Positions 37,139 through 45,391 are shown, numbered from the stretch's first letter. The stretch: 64,000 nt of DNA from Pseudomonas lini (GCF_030812475.1 NZ_JAUSSR010000003.1:62001-126000), one strand, 5' to 3'. Made by a program: numbers and translations. The notes: a model not told the origin generated them from the sequence alone.

Positions 37139-38419
37139 ATGAATACGACGTCTTGCGTAGTAGTGGTCGGGTACAACGGCAATCGGGTTCACGATATCCA
37201 GAAGCTGCGCGACCTCTGCAGAAAGCTTTATAACGCCCGGTTGATTTTGCTGGTCGAGCAGATTCAGCCCGATGACGATCAGGTGGCGGATCACGTATGT
37301 TGCACGTCCCTGGCGCCGGAAGATGTGGCGGACTCTCTTGAGCTGGTGGCGGGTTGCCTGGGGGCCGACCGCTGGAAGCTCATCGGGGTGCTGCCCTTTT
37401 CCGATCGTGGCGTTCTGCTCGGCGCGGCGCTGGCTACTTATTACGGCTTGCCCGGTATATCCCCGGGCGCGGCGCGAGCAGGGCTGGACAAACAGATTTT
37501 TCGCCGACTGGAAGCGTCGGCGCACACGTCGCCAGATCACTATCGGCCGGTGTTTTCCGCCCGGATCGAAAGCCTGGGCGAGTTGCGCCAGCGGGTCGTC
37601 GAGCTTGGCGGCAGAGCCTTCATCAAACCTGCTTGCGAAGGCGCGAGCAGAGGCTGCCGGGTCATCCGTCACCCCTCTGAATGCGATGAGGCGTGGCAGG
37701 CGCTCAAGCCCTATCGCGAAGGCGGTATCGTCCTTGAAGAACTGATCCAGAACGCCCGGGAATACAGCTGGGACTACGTGGCCGGCAGCACCTGGGTCAC
37801 TGAGAAAACCACCACTGAAGGGGCCTATCGCGCGGAAATCCAGCAAGTGGTGCCCGCGCCCTTGACGACTGAGGTGCAGGCACGCCTGGCGGCAGCCGGC
37901 CAGCACATGTCTGGCCTGGTTTCGCTGGATAACGGCGCTTACCACAACGAGATTTTCCTGCGCAGCAACGGCCTGACCTCGGCGGTGGAAACCAACATGC
38001 GTCCTGGTGGCATGCACATCTGGGACCTGGCCCGCCTGGCCTTTGTCGACTTCGATCCCTGGGAACGCTGGGTTCGATGGGCGGTGGAGGGCACGACCGA
38101 CCATCACGACCCCGTCGCCCGGGGCTTTTGCGGTATTCGTCTGCTCCGCGCCCCGGCCGGCGGTCTTCTGCGCTACGTGCCGGACATCGAATCCCTGGCC
38201 CGGGAGCTCGATATCAAGCTGGTGGAAGCGGTGTACGCCAAGCGCCTCACTGATTCGGTGACGGCATTGGTGAAAGACAACACCTCGTTCATCGGCCACA
38301 TCGTGTTGTTCAGCGAGGACTACGGGCAGCTCAGCGCCAACCTGCTGCGTCTGGCGGAAGCGATCGAGTCGCGCGTCGAGATCACCTGTCTGGCTGCACC
38401 GTCGAGAGCGGTGGGCTAA
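37139..38419 (+). CDS. ATP-grasp ligase (amino acid ligase-like)
   Basis: A 426-residue enzyme of the ATP-grasp superfamily. The N-terminal pre-ATP domain starts CVVVVGYNGNRVHDIQKLR. The ATP-binding lysine loop is FIKPACEGASRGCRVI (about residues 162-177) and the metal-binding end is AVETNMRPGGMHIWDL, close to the ExNxRxGG pattern of BacD/L-amino acid ligase and carnosine synthase relatives. Such enzymes join a carboxylate to an amine through an acyl-phosphate, often making dipeptides. It lies 42 bases after the MFS gene. The two substrates are unknown; in this cluster it is the only candidate amide-forming enzyme. Confidence 0.85.
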   Translation: MNTTSCVVVVGYNGNRVHDIQKLRDLCRKLYNARLILLVEQIQPDDDQVADHVCCTSLAPEDVADSLELVAGCLGADRWKLIGVLPFSDRGVLLGAALATYYGLPGISPGAARAGLDKQIFRRLEASAHTSPDHYRPVFSARIESLGELRQRVVELGGRAFIKPACEGASRGCRVIRHPSECDEAWQALKPYREGGIVLEELIQNAREYSWDYVAGSTWVTEKTTTEGAYRAEIQQVVPAPLTTEVQARLAAAGQHMSGLVSLDNGAYHNEIFLRSNGLTSAVETNMRPGGMHIWDLARLAFVDFDPWERWVRWAVEGTTDHHDPVARGFCGIRLLRAPAGGLLRYVPDIESLARELDIKLVEAVYAKRLTDSVTALVKDNTSFIGHIVLFSEDYGQLSANLLRLAEAIESRVEITCLAAPSRAVG

Positions 38420-38468
38420 ACCGTCGGCATCAATGTTGTCTGCATTATTGGTTATGAGGGATGGGTAA

Positions 38469-38963
38469 ATGATTGAGCACATGAGCTGTGATGAACGTTT
38501 CATCGCCCTGGCAAAAGAACTCGGCTACGACATCTATGGCGAGAACACCGCCGGTGGAAACTATGCCCCGCTGGTTCGGCATCATGACGAACTGTACGTC
38601 AGCGGCCTGGTACCGCGCATGAACGGAAAGATGCAGTATCCCGGCAGAGTCGGACTGGAGCTCAGCCTGACGGATGCGCAATCGGCCGCCAGTATCAGCG
38701 CGATGCGCGGGCTGGCGCTGATTGTCGACGCCATCGGTTCGCTGGATAAGATCAAGTCGCTGATACGGATAACGGTCTATGTGAAATCCACCGCCGATTT
38801 CGTAGACCTGAGTGAAGTGGCCAATGGCGCGTCGGATGTATTCAGCCATGTCCTGGGAGATGCAGGTAAACATACTCGAACGACCGTGGGCGTTTATCAA
38901 TTGCCAAAAAATGCTGCAGTAGAAGTTGACATGATCGCAGCGCTGAGACCCTCGGTGTTATAA
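38469..38963 (+). CDS. RidA-family (YjgF/YER057c) enamine deaminase-like protein
   Basis: A 164-residue RidA-type protein, longer than the usual 130 residues because of an N-terminal extension. The active-site arginine is kept in HTRTTVGVYQLP, and the VEVDMIAAL end carries the glutamate of the deaminase group. RidA proteins hydrolyse reactive enamine or imine intermediates released by PLP enzymes, which fits a cluster rich in PLP chemistry (aminomutase, aminotransferase). It could also be a catalytic pathway enzyme. 49 bases after the ATP-grasp gene. Confidence 0.88.
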   Translation: MIEHMSCDERFIALAKELGYDIYGENTAGGNYAPLVRHHDELYVSGLVPRMNGKMQYPGRVGLELSLTDAQSAASISAMRGLALIVDAIGSLDKIKSLIRITVYVKSTADFVDLSEVANGASDVFSHVLGDAGKHTRTTVGVYQLPKNAAVEVDMIAALRPSVL

Positions 38964-39045
38964 GTGTTAGTTGATGGCTTTACAGCGCTGGGTTGTTGGC
39001 CTAAGGTTCGGTATTCAAGTCGGGCAAACAAGTTGGGGCTAACGG

Positions 39046-39507
39046 ATGAGCGACGTTCAGGGTGCGTTTTTTTCATATAAGGAGTTCCGCCAGAGTTTGC
39101 ACCAGCCGCCAGTCGGTGCGCGGGTCTGGAAGGCAGGCGAACTCTCGGATTTTCGCCAGCGTCTGGAAACCAGCGAAGTCGATATTGTCGCGCTGGCCCA
39201 TGAAAAAAGTATCGAAGGTTGCAAGCTGACGCCGGGCATGGCGGTGTCCATGCAATGGTTGAAGCCGGGTACAGTATTGAACGGCCACGTTCATGCCTGG
39301 TGGCACCTGTTCATCATTCAGTCCGGCAGTGGGATTTTGAACCTGGGCGACGCCAATGACGTCAGCGTCAGCGTCGGCGACGTATTACTGGTGCCGGCCT
39401 GGACCCGGCACGGCTTCGTCAATACCAGCGCCACCGAACCGCTGGCCATGCTGAACATGAGCAACATGCCGCAAATGGAGCTGCTCCGCGGTTCAGCCAT
39501 GGCCTGA
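39046..39507 (+). CDS. Cupin-domain protein
   Basis: A 153-residue single-domain cupin. Metal-binding histidines appear in the first motif (LNGHVHAWWHLFIIQSGSG) and in VLLVPAWTRHGFVN of the second. These suggest a bound Fe, Mn or Zn. Possible roles range from dioxygenase or isomerase to a sensor; nothing in the sequence decides. Last gene of the first operon, 82 bases after ridA and followed by a terminator. Confidence 0.82.
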   Translation: MSDVQGAFFSYKEFRQSLHQPPVGARVWKAGELSDFRQRLETSEVDIVALAHEKSIEGCKLTPGMAVSMQWLKPGTVLNGHVHAWWHLFIIQSGSGILNLGDANDVSVSVGDVLLVPAWTRHGFVNTSATEPLAMLNMSNMPQMELLRGSAMA

Positions 39508-39541
39508 TCGCCGGCCCGCCATCATTTCCCCTCTGCCTCAT

Positions 39542-39574
39542 AAAAGGGAGTCCGCATTCGCTGACTCCCTTTTT
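39542..39574 (+). terminator. Rho-independent terminator separating the two cluster operons
   Basis: AAAAGGGAGTC pairs with GACTCCCTTTTT around a ten-base loop and runs into CTTTTTTT. It ends the MFS-ligase-RidA-cupin transcript, so the downstream genes need their own promoter. Confidence 0.92.
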
Positions 39575-39622
39575 CTTTTTTGCTGCCCCATCCGACGCCT
39601 CCAGATAATCCGTATTGCCGGG

Positions 39623-39657
39623 TTTCTGTATCGATAGAAACAGAGAATTTCTGTATC
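39623..39657. promoter_or_regulatory. Direct and inverted TTTCTGTATC repeats upstream of the second operon
   Basis: TTTCTGTATC occurs at 39623-39632 and again at 39648-39657 (25 bases apart), with an inverted GATAGAAA at 39633-39640 between them. MocR regulators such as PdxR and GabR bind direct plus inverted repeats of this kind. The site is about 80-110 bases upstream of the next start codon. Confidence 0.5.
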
Positions 39658-39733
39658 TGTTCAGCGCCTGAGCAACTAACTAGGATCACTTCCAAGGCAA
39701 CGGATTAATGTGCTTTATGCAAGGGAGCGTTCT

Positions 39734-40381
39734 ATGGAAAGTAATAACTTCAAGCTGTATGTTGGTGCGGATTTTGTAAGTGCTTTCGCAATGTCGGCAT
39801 TTGTCGCGCTAAAAGAAAAGAAACTTTCATTTGAACTTGTCACGCTGGATTTAAAGGCGAGAGAAAACTATCAGGCGACGTATCGTGATGTGTCGCTGAC
39901 CTGCAAGATCCCCACTCTGGTTCATAACGGTTTTGCCTTGTCGGAATCTTCGGCCATTGCCGAATACCTGGAGGAAGTTGCACCGGGGCATGACAAATTA
40001 TTCCCGCTGGACATCAAGCAGCGCGCCCGCGCACGTCAACTCCAGGCCTGGCTGCGTAGCGATCTGCTGGTGATTCGCAAGGAGCGCCCGGCGGACCTCA
40101 TCTACTTCGGCAACAAAGATAACCCGCTGTCCGTCGAGGCCTTGGCGGCTGTCGGAAGATTGTTCTTCGTGGCTGACCGGTTGCTGGAAGAGGGCGCCGA
40201 TCACCTGTTCGGCGACTGGAGCATTGCCGACACCGACCTGGCAATCATGCTCAACCGCCTGCTCGCCAATGGCGATCAGGTGCCTGCGCGACTCGCGGCG
40301 TATGTGCGCCGCCAATGGGATCGCGACAGCGTTCGGGCGTGGATGGACATGGAGCGCGTAGCGCCGGCCATCACTCTCTGA
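39734..40381 (+). CDS. Glutathione S-transferase, YfcF-like
   Basis: A 215-residue cytosolic protein close to E. coli YfcF in outline: an N-terminal thioredoxin-like domain (KIPTLVHNGFALSESSAIAEYLEE, with the SES glutathione-binding motif) and a helical C-terminal domain (ARQLQAWLRSDLLVIRKERP; GDWSIADTDLAIMLNRLL). ATG 39734 has AAGGGAG six bases upstream. The first 150 bases are clearly more AT-rich than the rest. It heads the second operon; possible roles are detoxifying a reactive intermediate or a catalytic thiol step. Bystander status cannot be excluded. Confidence 0.88.
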   Translation: MESNNFKLYVGADFVSAFAMSAFVALKEKKLSFELVTLDLKARENYQATYRDVSLTCKIPTLVHNGFALSESSAIAEYLEEVAPGHDKLFPLDIKQRARARQLQAWLRSDLLVIRKERPADLIYFGNKDNPLSVEALAAVGRLFFVADRLLEEGADHLFGDWSIADTDLAIMLNRLLANGDQVPARLAAYVRRQWDRDSVRAWMDMERVAPAITL

Positions 40382-40422
40382 ACGTCTAAAGCCACCGCCA
40401 GGCAATCACCAGGAGCGCTGCC

Positions 40423-41763
40423 ATGCAAGGACTGTCGGAGCAGGAAAAATACAAACCCTATAACTCACGCACCATCCGCGACACGCCGTACTGGCAGAAA
40501 CTGACGCCAGCGCTGCAGGAGGCCATGACCGTGGTCGCCCGGGTCATGCCGTTTCGTACCAATGAATACGTGCTGGGCACGTTGATCGACTGGAACAACA
40601 TCCCTGACGATCCGATTTTTCGCATGACCTTTCCCCACAAGGACATGTTGTTGCCGGACGAGTACGCCTCGCTCAAGCAATTGATCGAACGGGATGACGC
40701 CGTCGCCATCAAGCGCAGGATCGAAGCGATCTGGCTGCGCATGAACCCCCATCCGGCCGGACAGCTGACACACAACGGCGTGACCCTCAACGGAAAAATC
40801 CTGTCGGGCATTCAGCACAAGTACCGCGAGACCGTGCTGTTCTTCCCCGGTGCCGGTCAGACCTGTCATGCGTACTGCACCTTCTGTTTCCGTTGGGCGC
40901 AGTTCATCGGTGAGGAAGAGCTCAAGTTCAATGCCCATGAATCCCAGGAGCTGGTGAGTTACCTGCGGGTGCATCCCGAGGTCACCGATGTGCTGATCAC
41001 CGGCGGCGATCCGATGATCATGAATACGCGCTCGCTGGCCGGTTACATCGAACCGTTGCTGCATTTGCCTGCCCTGAAAAGCATCCGCATCGGCACCAAG
41101 GCCGTGGCGTATTGGCCGCAACGCTTTGTCAGCGACAAGGATGCGCCCGAGCTGCTCGAGCTGTTCAGACGGATCGTCGCCTCGGGAAAAAACCTGTCGA
41201 TCATGGGGCATTACAGCCACCCGGTGGAAATCCGCCAGGACATCGCCCGCCAGGCCGTCGAACGCATTCGCTCCACCGGGGCCACCTTGCGCATGCAGGC
41301 GCCGGTGATCCGGCACATCAACGAAAACCCTGCGGATTGGGCGGCGCTCTGGACCGAAGGCGTGCGGCTGGGGGCCGTGCCTTATTACATGTTCGTCGAG
41401 CGCGACACCGGGCCCAGCCATTACTTCGCAATGCCGCTGGCCCGGGCGTTCGAGATTTTCCAGGCGGCGTATCGCACGGTGTCCGGGCTGGCACGCACGG
41501 TGCGCGGGCCGTCCATGAGCACCTTTTACGGAAAGGTGTTGATCAACGGCATCGAGACCGTGGCCGGGGAAAAGGTCTTCGTGCTGCAGTTCCTCCAGGC
41601 CCGCAATCCGCAATGGGTGTTGCGCACCTTCTATGCGCGCTTCGACCCGCAGGCGACCTGGTTCGACGACTTGAGGCCGGCGTTTGGCGAGCGCTCGTTC
41701 TTCTTTCAGCCCGAGCCTGTGGCAGTGCCCGAATTGATACCGGTTCTGCTCGAGACAGCGTAG
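40423..41763 (+). CDS. KamA-family radical-SAM aminomutase
   Basis: A 446-residue radical SAM protein of the lysine 2,3-aminomutase family. The iron-sulfur cysteines are C148, C152 and C155 in CHAYCTFCFRW. The candidate PLP lysine is K371 in STFYGKVLI, replacing the usual GGGGKTP loop. By eye, the position of lysine-binding Asp293 in clostridial lysine aminomutase is Arg327 here (FVERDTGPSHYF), and the second lysine-binding Asp also seems absent. This argues against lysine as substrate; a basic residue there recalls glutamate 2,3-aminomutase, which uses Lys. It probably moves an alpha-amino group to the beta position of an acidic or other amino acid. 41 bases after the GST gene. Confidence 0.88.
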   Translation: MQGLSEQEKYKPYNSRTIRDTPYWQKLTPALQEAMTVVARVMPFRTNEYVLGTLIDWNNIPDDPIFRMTFPHKDMLLPDEYASLKQLIERDDAVAIKRRIEAIWLRMNPHPAGQLTHNGVTLNGKILSGIQHKYRETVLFFPGAGQTCHAYCTFCFRWAQFIGEEELKFNAHESQELVSYLRVHPEVTDVLITGGDPMIMNTRSLAGYIEPLLHLPALKSIRIGTKAVAYWPQRFVSDKDAPELLELFRRIVASGKNLSIMGHYSHPVEIRQDIARQAVERIRSTGATLRMQAPVIRHINENPADWAALWTEGVRLGAVPYYMFVERDTGPSHYFAMPLARAFEIFQAAYRTVSGLARTVRGPSMSTFYGKVLINGIETVAGEKVFVLQFLQARNPQWVLRTFYARFDPQATWFDDLRPAFGERSFFFQPEPVAVPELIPVLLETA

Positions 41764-41787
41764 GACGATTCTTCAGGAGATATGGAT

Positions 41788-42660
41788 ATGAGCGGTATCC
41801 CGTTTGATCAGCGAGAAGGGGTTATCTGGCTCGACGGCGAGTTCGTCGAGTGGTCCCAGGCGCGGCTGCATGTGTTGAGCCACGGTCTGCATTACGCCAG
41901 CACGGTGTATGAGGGGGAGCGCGTCTACAACGGCAAGATTTTCAAACTGCGTGAACACAGCGAGCGCTTGTATCGCTCGGCACAGTTGATGGATTTTGCC
42001 ATTCCCTATGAGCTGGCCGAGCTGGAAGCGGCCAGTGTCGAACTGCTGCATCGCAACCGCGTGGTCGAGGGTTATCTGCGCCCGGTGGCGTGGCGTGGCA
42101 GCGAAATGATTTCCACCTCGGCGCGCTTCAATCGCGTGCATGTGGCGATAGCCTGCTGGCAGTGGCCGAGCTACTTCGACCCGGCCGGGCACATGGCCGG
42201 CGTTCGTTTGAAGACCGCCGAGTGGCGTCGTCCACCCCCCGGCTGCAGCCCCTTCGAAGCCAAGGCGTCCGGGCATTACCAGATCGCTACGCTGAGCAAG
42301 CACGACGCGGAAAACAACGGCTTTCACGATGCCCTGATGCTTGACTGGCGGGGCCACGTCGCCGAAGCCACCAGCGCCAATGTGTTCTTCGTCAAAGACC
42401 GGACACTGCACACGCCGCTGCCGGACTGCTTTCTCAATGGCATCACCCGCCAGACCGTCATCGAGCTGGCCCGGACACTGGATTACCAGGTCATCGAACG
42501 CACCATTCTTCCTACGGAGCTTGGCGACTTCGACGAGTGTTTTCTGACCGGTACTGCCGCCGAAATCACCCCGGTGCAAAGCATCGATCAGCAGCGCTAT
42601 CGACCGGACCGCGCCTGCCGCGACTTCATTGCCGCTTACACCTCAACCGTCAACGCCTGA
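41788..42660 (+). CDS. Class IV aminotransferase (branched-chain type)
   Basis: A 290-residue fold-type IV PLP enzyme resembling IlvE/D-amino acid aminotransferase. Recognisable parts are SHGLHYASTVYEGERVYNG near the start, the PLP lysine in EAKASGHYQ, and EATSANVFFVKD in place of the usual EGSGENLF. ATG 41788 is preferred to ATG 41782 because AGGAGA is seven bases away. A duplicate of the housekeeping ilvE in a cluster usually means a dedicated transamination step, here perhaps on a beta-amino or hydroxylated intermediate. 24 bases after the aminomutase gene. Confidence 0.9.
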   Translation: MSGIPFDQREGVIWLDGEFVEWSQARLHVLSHGLHYASTVYEGERVYNGKIFKLREHSERLYRSAQLMDFAIPYELAELEAASVELLHRNRVVEGYLRPVAWRGSEMISTSARFNRVHVAIACWQWPSYFDPAGHMAGVRLKTAEWRRPPPGCSPFEAKASGHYQIATLSKHDAENNGFHDALMLDWRGHVAEATSANVFFVKDRTLHTPLPDCFLNGITRQTVIELARTLDYQVIERTILPTELGDFDECFLTGTAAEITPVQSIDQQRYRPDRACRDFIAAYTSTVNA

Positions 42661-42681
42661 TAAACAACCAGGAACCTCAAC

Positions 42682-43440
42682 ATGTCAGATCAAGGGATTG
42701 TTGCGTCTACACCTTTCGTTTCACTGGGACACCGCCATGAGGAGTTGTCGGCGCGCGGCTGGACGGTGCTGACGCCGGACGAATTCGCCTACGATGTGCT
42801 CGGCACGCTGCATGAATTCGGCCCGGTCATTCCGCAGTTCAATGGCCAGACCGCCTTCGCCATCACCCGCAAGCCGGGGTATGAAGACTTGCCGTATTCT
42901 CAGAGCATGAACGGCATCGGCCCGCACACCGAAGCGCCTGTCTACGGGCCTCCACCACGCTACCTGGCGTTGCATTGTCATCAACAGGCCACCTGCGGTG
43001 GCGGGCATACAGGGTTGGTGGACGGATACCAGTTACTGACGTACCTGGAACGCACCGATCCCGAGCTGCGCGAGTGGATCGACGACACCCCGGTCGAGTT
43101 CGTCGCCACCGCCAAACCCGGCGAGGCGGCACAACGGCGGGTCAAGGAATACATCCTGACGCCTACCGAAGACGGGGACATTTTCCGCTTCAGCTACAAC
43201 CAGTTTCACTACGGCGACGTGAACCCTTCCAAGGAGGATCTGCAGCAATCGAAGGTCACGAACAGTACTTCGCCGCTGGCCAGGTTCGCGATGCTGGGCG
43301 AAGCCTACTTCGTGCAGCACAACACCCCGGTGCTGATACCCGATGGGTGCATGCTGATCTGGGACAACTGGCGAATGATCCACGCCCGCAGTCGATACAC
43401 TGACCCGGCGCGCAACCTGACCCGCTATTGGCTGGCCTGA
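42682..43440 (+). CDS. TauD/TfdA-type Fe(II)/2-oxoglutarate oxygenase
   Basis: A 252-residue non-heme iron oxygenase. The facial triad is H82-x-E84 (in GPHTEAPVYG) plus H234 (WRMIHARSRY), with R248 near the end as the likely 2-oxoglutarate anchor. The Glu in place of Asp is seen in the clavaminate synthase/VioC branch, which hydroxylates amino acid side chains, so hydroxylation or desaturation of an amino acid-like substrate is a reasonable inference. 21 bases after the aminotransferase gene, with a hairpin downstream. Confidence 0.88.
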   Translation: MSDQGIVASTPFVSLGHRHEELSARGWTVLTPDEFAYDVLGTLHEFGPVIPQFNGQTAFAITRKPGYEDLPYSQSMNGIGPHTEAPVYGPPPRYLALHCHQQATCGGGHTGLVDGYQLLTYLERTDPELREWIDDTPVEFVATAKPGEAAQRRVKEYILTPTEDGDIFRFSYNQFHYGDVNPSKEDLQQSKVTNSTSPLARFAMLGEAYFVQHNTPVLIPDGCMLIWDNWRMIHARSRYTDPARNLTRYWLA

Positions 43441-43466
43441 TTCATCCGTCGTCCATTATTCCTTTG

Positions 43467-43488
43467 GCGTACCCCTTGGTGGGTACGC
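43467..43488 (+). repeat. Intercistronic hairpin between the TauD and AurF genes
   Basis: GCGTACCC (43467-43474) pairs exactly with GGGTACGC (43481-43488) around CTTGGT. No T-run follows, so it is more likely an mRNA-stabilising or processing stem than a terminator. Confidence 0.6.
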
Positions 43489-43507
43489 GTCCTACAGGTA
43501 TCGCGTC

Positions 43508-44467
43508 ATGCAAACAGCAATCGAGATCGCCAAGGTCGATCACCAACTGGTCGTGCGGCTCAATCAGGCCTGGACCAAGAGGGCCACGGTGTGTGCACCG
43601 GACAAGGCCGAGCCCCGCGAAGCGTTCGATCCGACACGCCCGGATTATCCCGAGGCCATGGTGCCGTTTTTTCATCATCCGAAGTTCCAGGCCCTGAACG
43701 ACGAACTCAAGCGCACCGTGGTGACCTGGGGCTGGATCGGCTACAACCTGCGCACGGTGACCGCCGAAGAGCATGTGGTCAACCCGGCGCTGAGCGTCAT
43801 CGCCAATCAGTACCTGGGCAAGAACGACTGGCACTTTCGCGAGGCCATGCAGCAGACCCTGATCGACGAGCACTACCACACGCTCATGCACCTGCGGGCC
43901 ATTGAGCGCACCAGGGAGGAGCGCGCGCTGGATCAGGATCTGGACTTGCCGCCGTCGGTGACTTACCTGCGCCTGCTTGCCCTGCGTGAAGAACTGCCCG
44001 AGCAATGGCAGAAGGATCTGGCGTCGATCACTTTTGCGGTAGTGGCCGAGATCAGTGTCAACGCCTATCTGGATCTGCTGGCCGATGATCAGAGCATTCA
44101 GCCGCAAAACCGGCGGGTGGCCGAACTGCATAATCGCGATGAGTATGCCCACAGCAAGATTCTCGCCGAAGTGGCGAAGGTCATGTACGCCAATTTGCCG
44201 CCTGCTCAACGAACGTTTTTCGCACAGACCTTGTCGGTGGCACTGAGTGCCTTTATCGCTCAGGACTACTCGATGTGGGAGGCGATTCTGACGCAGCTTG
44301 GGGTCGAGGACGCCGTGCTGATCATTGCCGAGACCCGGGAGAGCAACAAGAACGCCACGATCATGCGTGACTACAGCGGCCTGCATCGTCTGGCCCGGGA
44401 TCTGGGCATCAGCGACCAGATCGATTTCGACTTTCGTCCGACCCTTAATGCCACGGCAGCGGCTTGA
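43508..44467 (+). CDS. AurF-type di-iron N-oxygenase
   Basis: A 319-residue ferritin-like helical oxygenase of the AurF/CmlI group, which oxidises amines to hydroxylamine, nitroso or nitro products. All seven expected iron ligands can be placed: E87 or E88 (TAEEHV), E121 and H124 (DEHYHTLMH), E181 (AEISVNAY), H208, E212 and H215 (LHNRDEYAHS). The third histidine of the H-x3-E-x2-H motif is the AurF hallmark. The enzyme is therefore probably active on an amine made in this pathway. 67 bases after the TauD-type gene. Confidence 0.9.
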   Translation: MQTAIEIAKVDHQLVVRLNQAWTKRATVCAPDKAEPREAFDPTRPDYPEAMVPFFHHPKFQALNDELKRTVVTWGWIGYNLRTVTAEEHVVNPALSVIANQYLGKNDWHFREAMQQTLIDEHYHTLMHLRAIERTREERALDQDLDLPPSVTYLRLLALREELPEQWQKDLASITFAVVAEISVNAYLDLLADDQSIQPQNRRVAELHNRDEYAHSKILAEVAKVMYANLPPAQRTFFAQTLSVALSAFIAQDYSMWEAILTQLGVEDAVLIIAETRESNKNATIMRDYSGLHRLARDLGISDQIDFDFRPTLNATAAA

Positions 44468-44480
44468 TCAGGAGGTGAAT

Positions 44481-45281
44481 ATGTCGGTTCCTGTGTATGA
44501 AGTGTTCGCCATCCGTGTCGGCGCCAATGGCCAGCGCACCGCCCGGGAGAATTTTCTCTACGATGCCTGCTGCGGCGATCCGGATGCATCCATGCCGCTG
44601 GATTACTACTTCTGGGTCATCCGTAACGCGCAGCAGGTAATCGTGGTCGACACCTGTTTTCAACCGGCCACGGCGGATCGGCGCAACCGTCAGATGTATC
44701 GCCTGCCGGAAGAATCCCTGCGCCAGCTGGACATCGATCCAGCGCACGTGGACAACCTGATCCTCACCCATTTGCACTGGGACCACGCCGGTAATCTCGG
44801 GCTGTTTCCAAAGGCCACCGTGCATCTGCAGGAAGCGGAGTTGCGTTTCTGTACCGGGCCGAAAATGGCCCACCGCACGGTGAATAAAACCTACGAGGTC
44901 GATGATGTAATGTCGGCACTGCCGCCGCTGTTCGAAGGGCGGATGCGCTTGCATAACGGTGTGGTCGAGGTGATTCCCGGAGTGACCTTGCACCCGGTGG
45001 GCGGGCATACCCCGGGTAGCCAGGTGGTGCGGGTGAATACCGCAAGGGGGTGGATTGTGCTGGCGTCGGATGCTGCGCATTTGTGGGCCAATATTCGCCA
45101 GCGCAGTCCGTTTCCGATTCTGGATGATCTGTCGCAGACACTGGAAGCGTTTATCGAAATCGACCGTTTGGCCGACAGCGAAGACCACGTCATTCCCGGT
45201 CACGACCCACTGATCGCCGAACGTTTCCCGCACTGGAATGACGATCCGCACATCATCTGCCTGCACCAAAACCCGGCTTGA
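44481..45281 (+). CDS. Metallo-beta-lactamase-fold hydrolase (AHL lactonase-like)
   Basis: A 266-residue MBL-fold hydrolase with the complete dinuclear zinc set: THLHWDHAGN (HxHxDH), GGHTPGSQV, LASDAAHLW and IPGHDPL. The overall pattern is nearest to the N-acyl-homoserine lactonase/AttM group, which opens lactones. In this cluster it could hydrolyse a lactone, ester or protected intermediate, or act in self-resistance. GGAGGTG lies five bases before ATG 44481. Last gene of the second operon; a REP pair follows. Confidence 0.88.
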   Translation: MSVPVYEVFAIRVGANGQRTARENFLYDACCGDPDASMPLDYYFWVIRNAQQVIVVDTCFQPATADRRNRQMYRLPEESLRQLDIDPAHVDNLILTHLHWDHAGNLGLFPKATVHLQEAELRFCTGPKMAHRTVNKTYEVDDVMSALPPLFEGRMRLHNGVVEVIPGVTLHPVGGHTPGSQVVRVNTARGWIVLASDAAHLWANIRQRSPFPILDDLSQTLEAFIEIDRLADSEDHVIPGHDPLIAERFPHWNDDPHIICLHQNPA

Positions 45282-45292
45282 CGACTCCCCAC

Positions 45293-45384
45293 TGTGGGAG
45301 CGAGCCTGCTCGCGAAAGCGGTGGATCAGTCACCATTGATGTCGACTGGCTGACCGCATTCGCGAGCAGGCTCGCTCCCACAGG
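45293..45384. repeat. REP pair at the right end of the second operon
   Basis: Inverted REP cores (TGGGAGCGAGCCTGCTCGCG at 45295 and TTCGCGAGCAGGCTCGCTCC at 45359) between the convergent hydrolase and MocR genes. Probably serves as the transcript end for both. Confidence 0.9.
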
Positions 45385-45391
45385 GTATGGG

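Noticed and set aside
43508..44467. AurF-like gene as a ribonucleotide reductase or ferritin relative
   Set aside because: The H-x3-E-x2-H ligand set with seven ligands is particular to the AurF/CmlI group.
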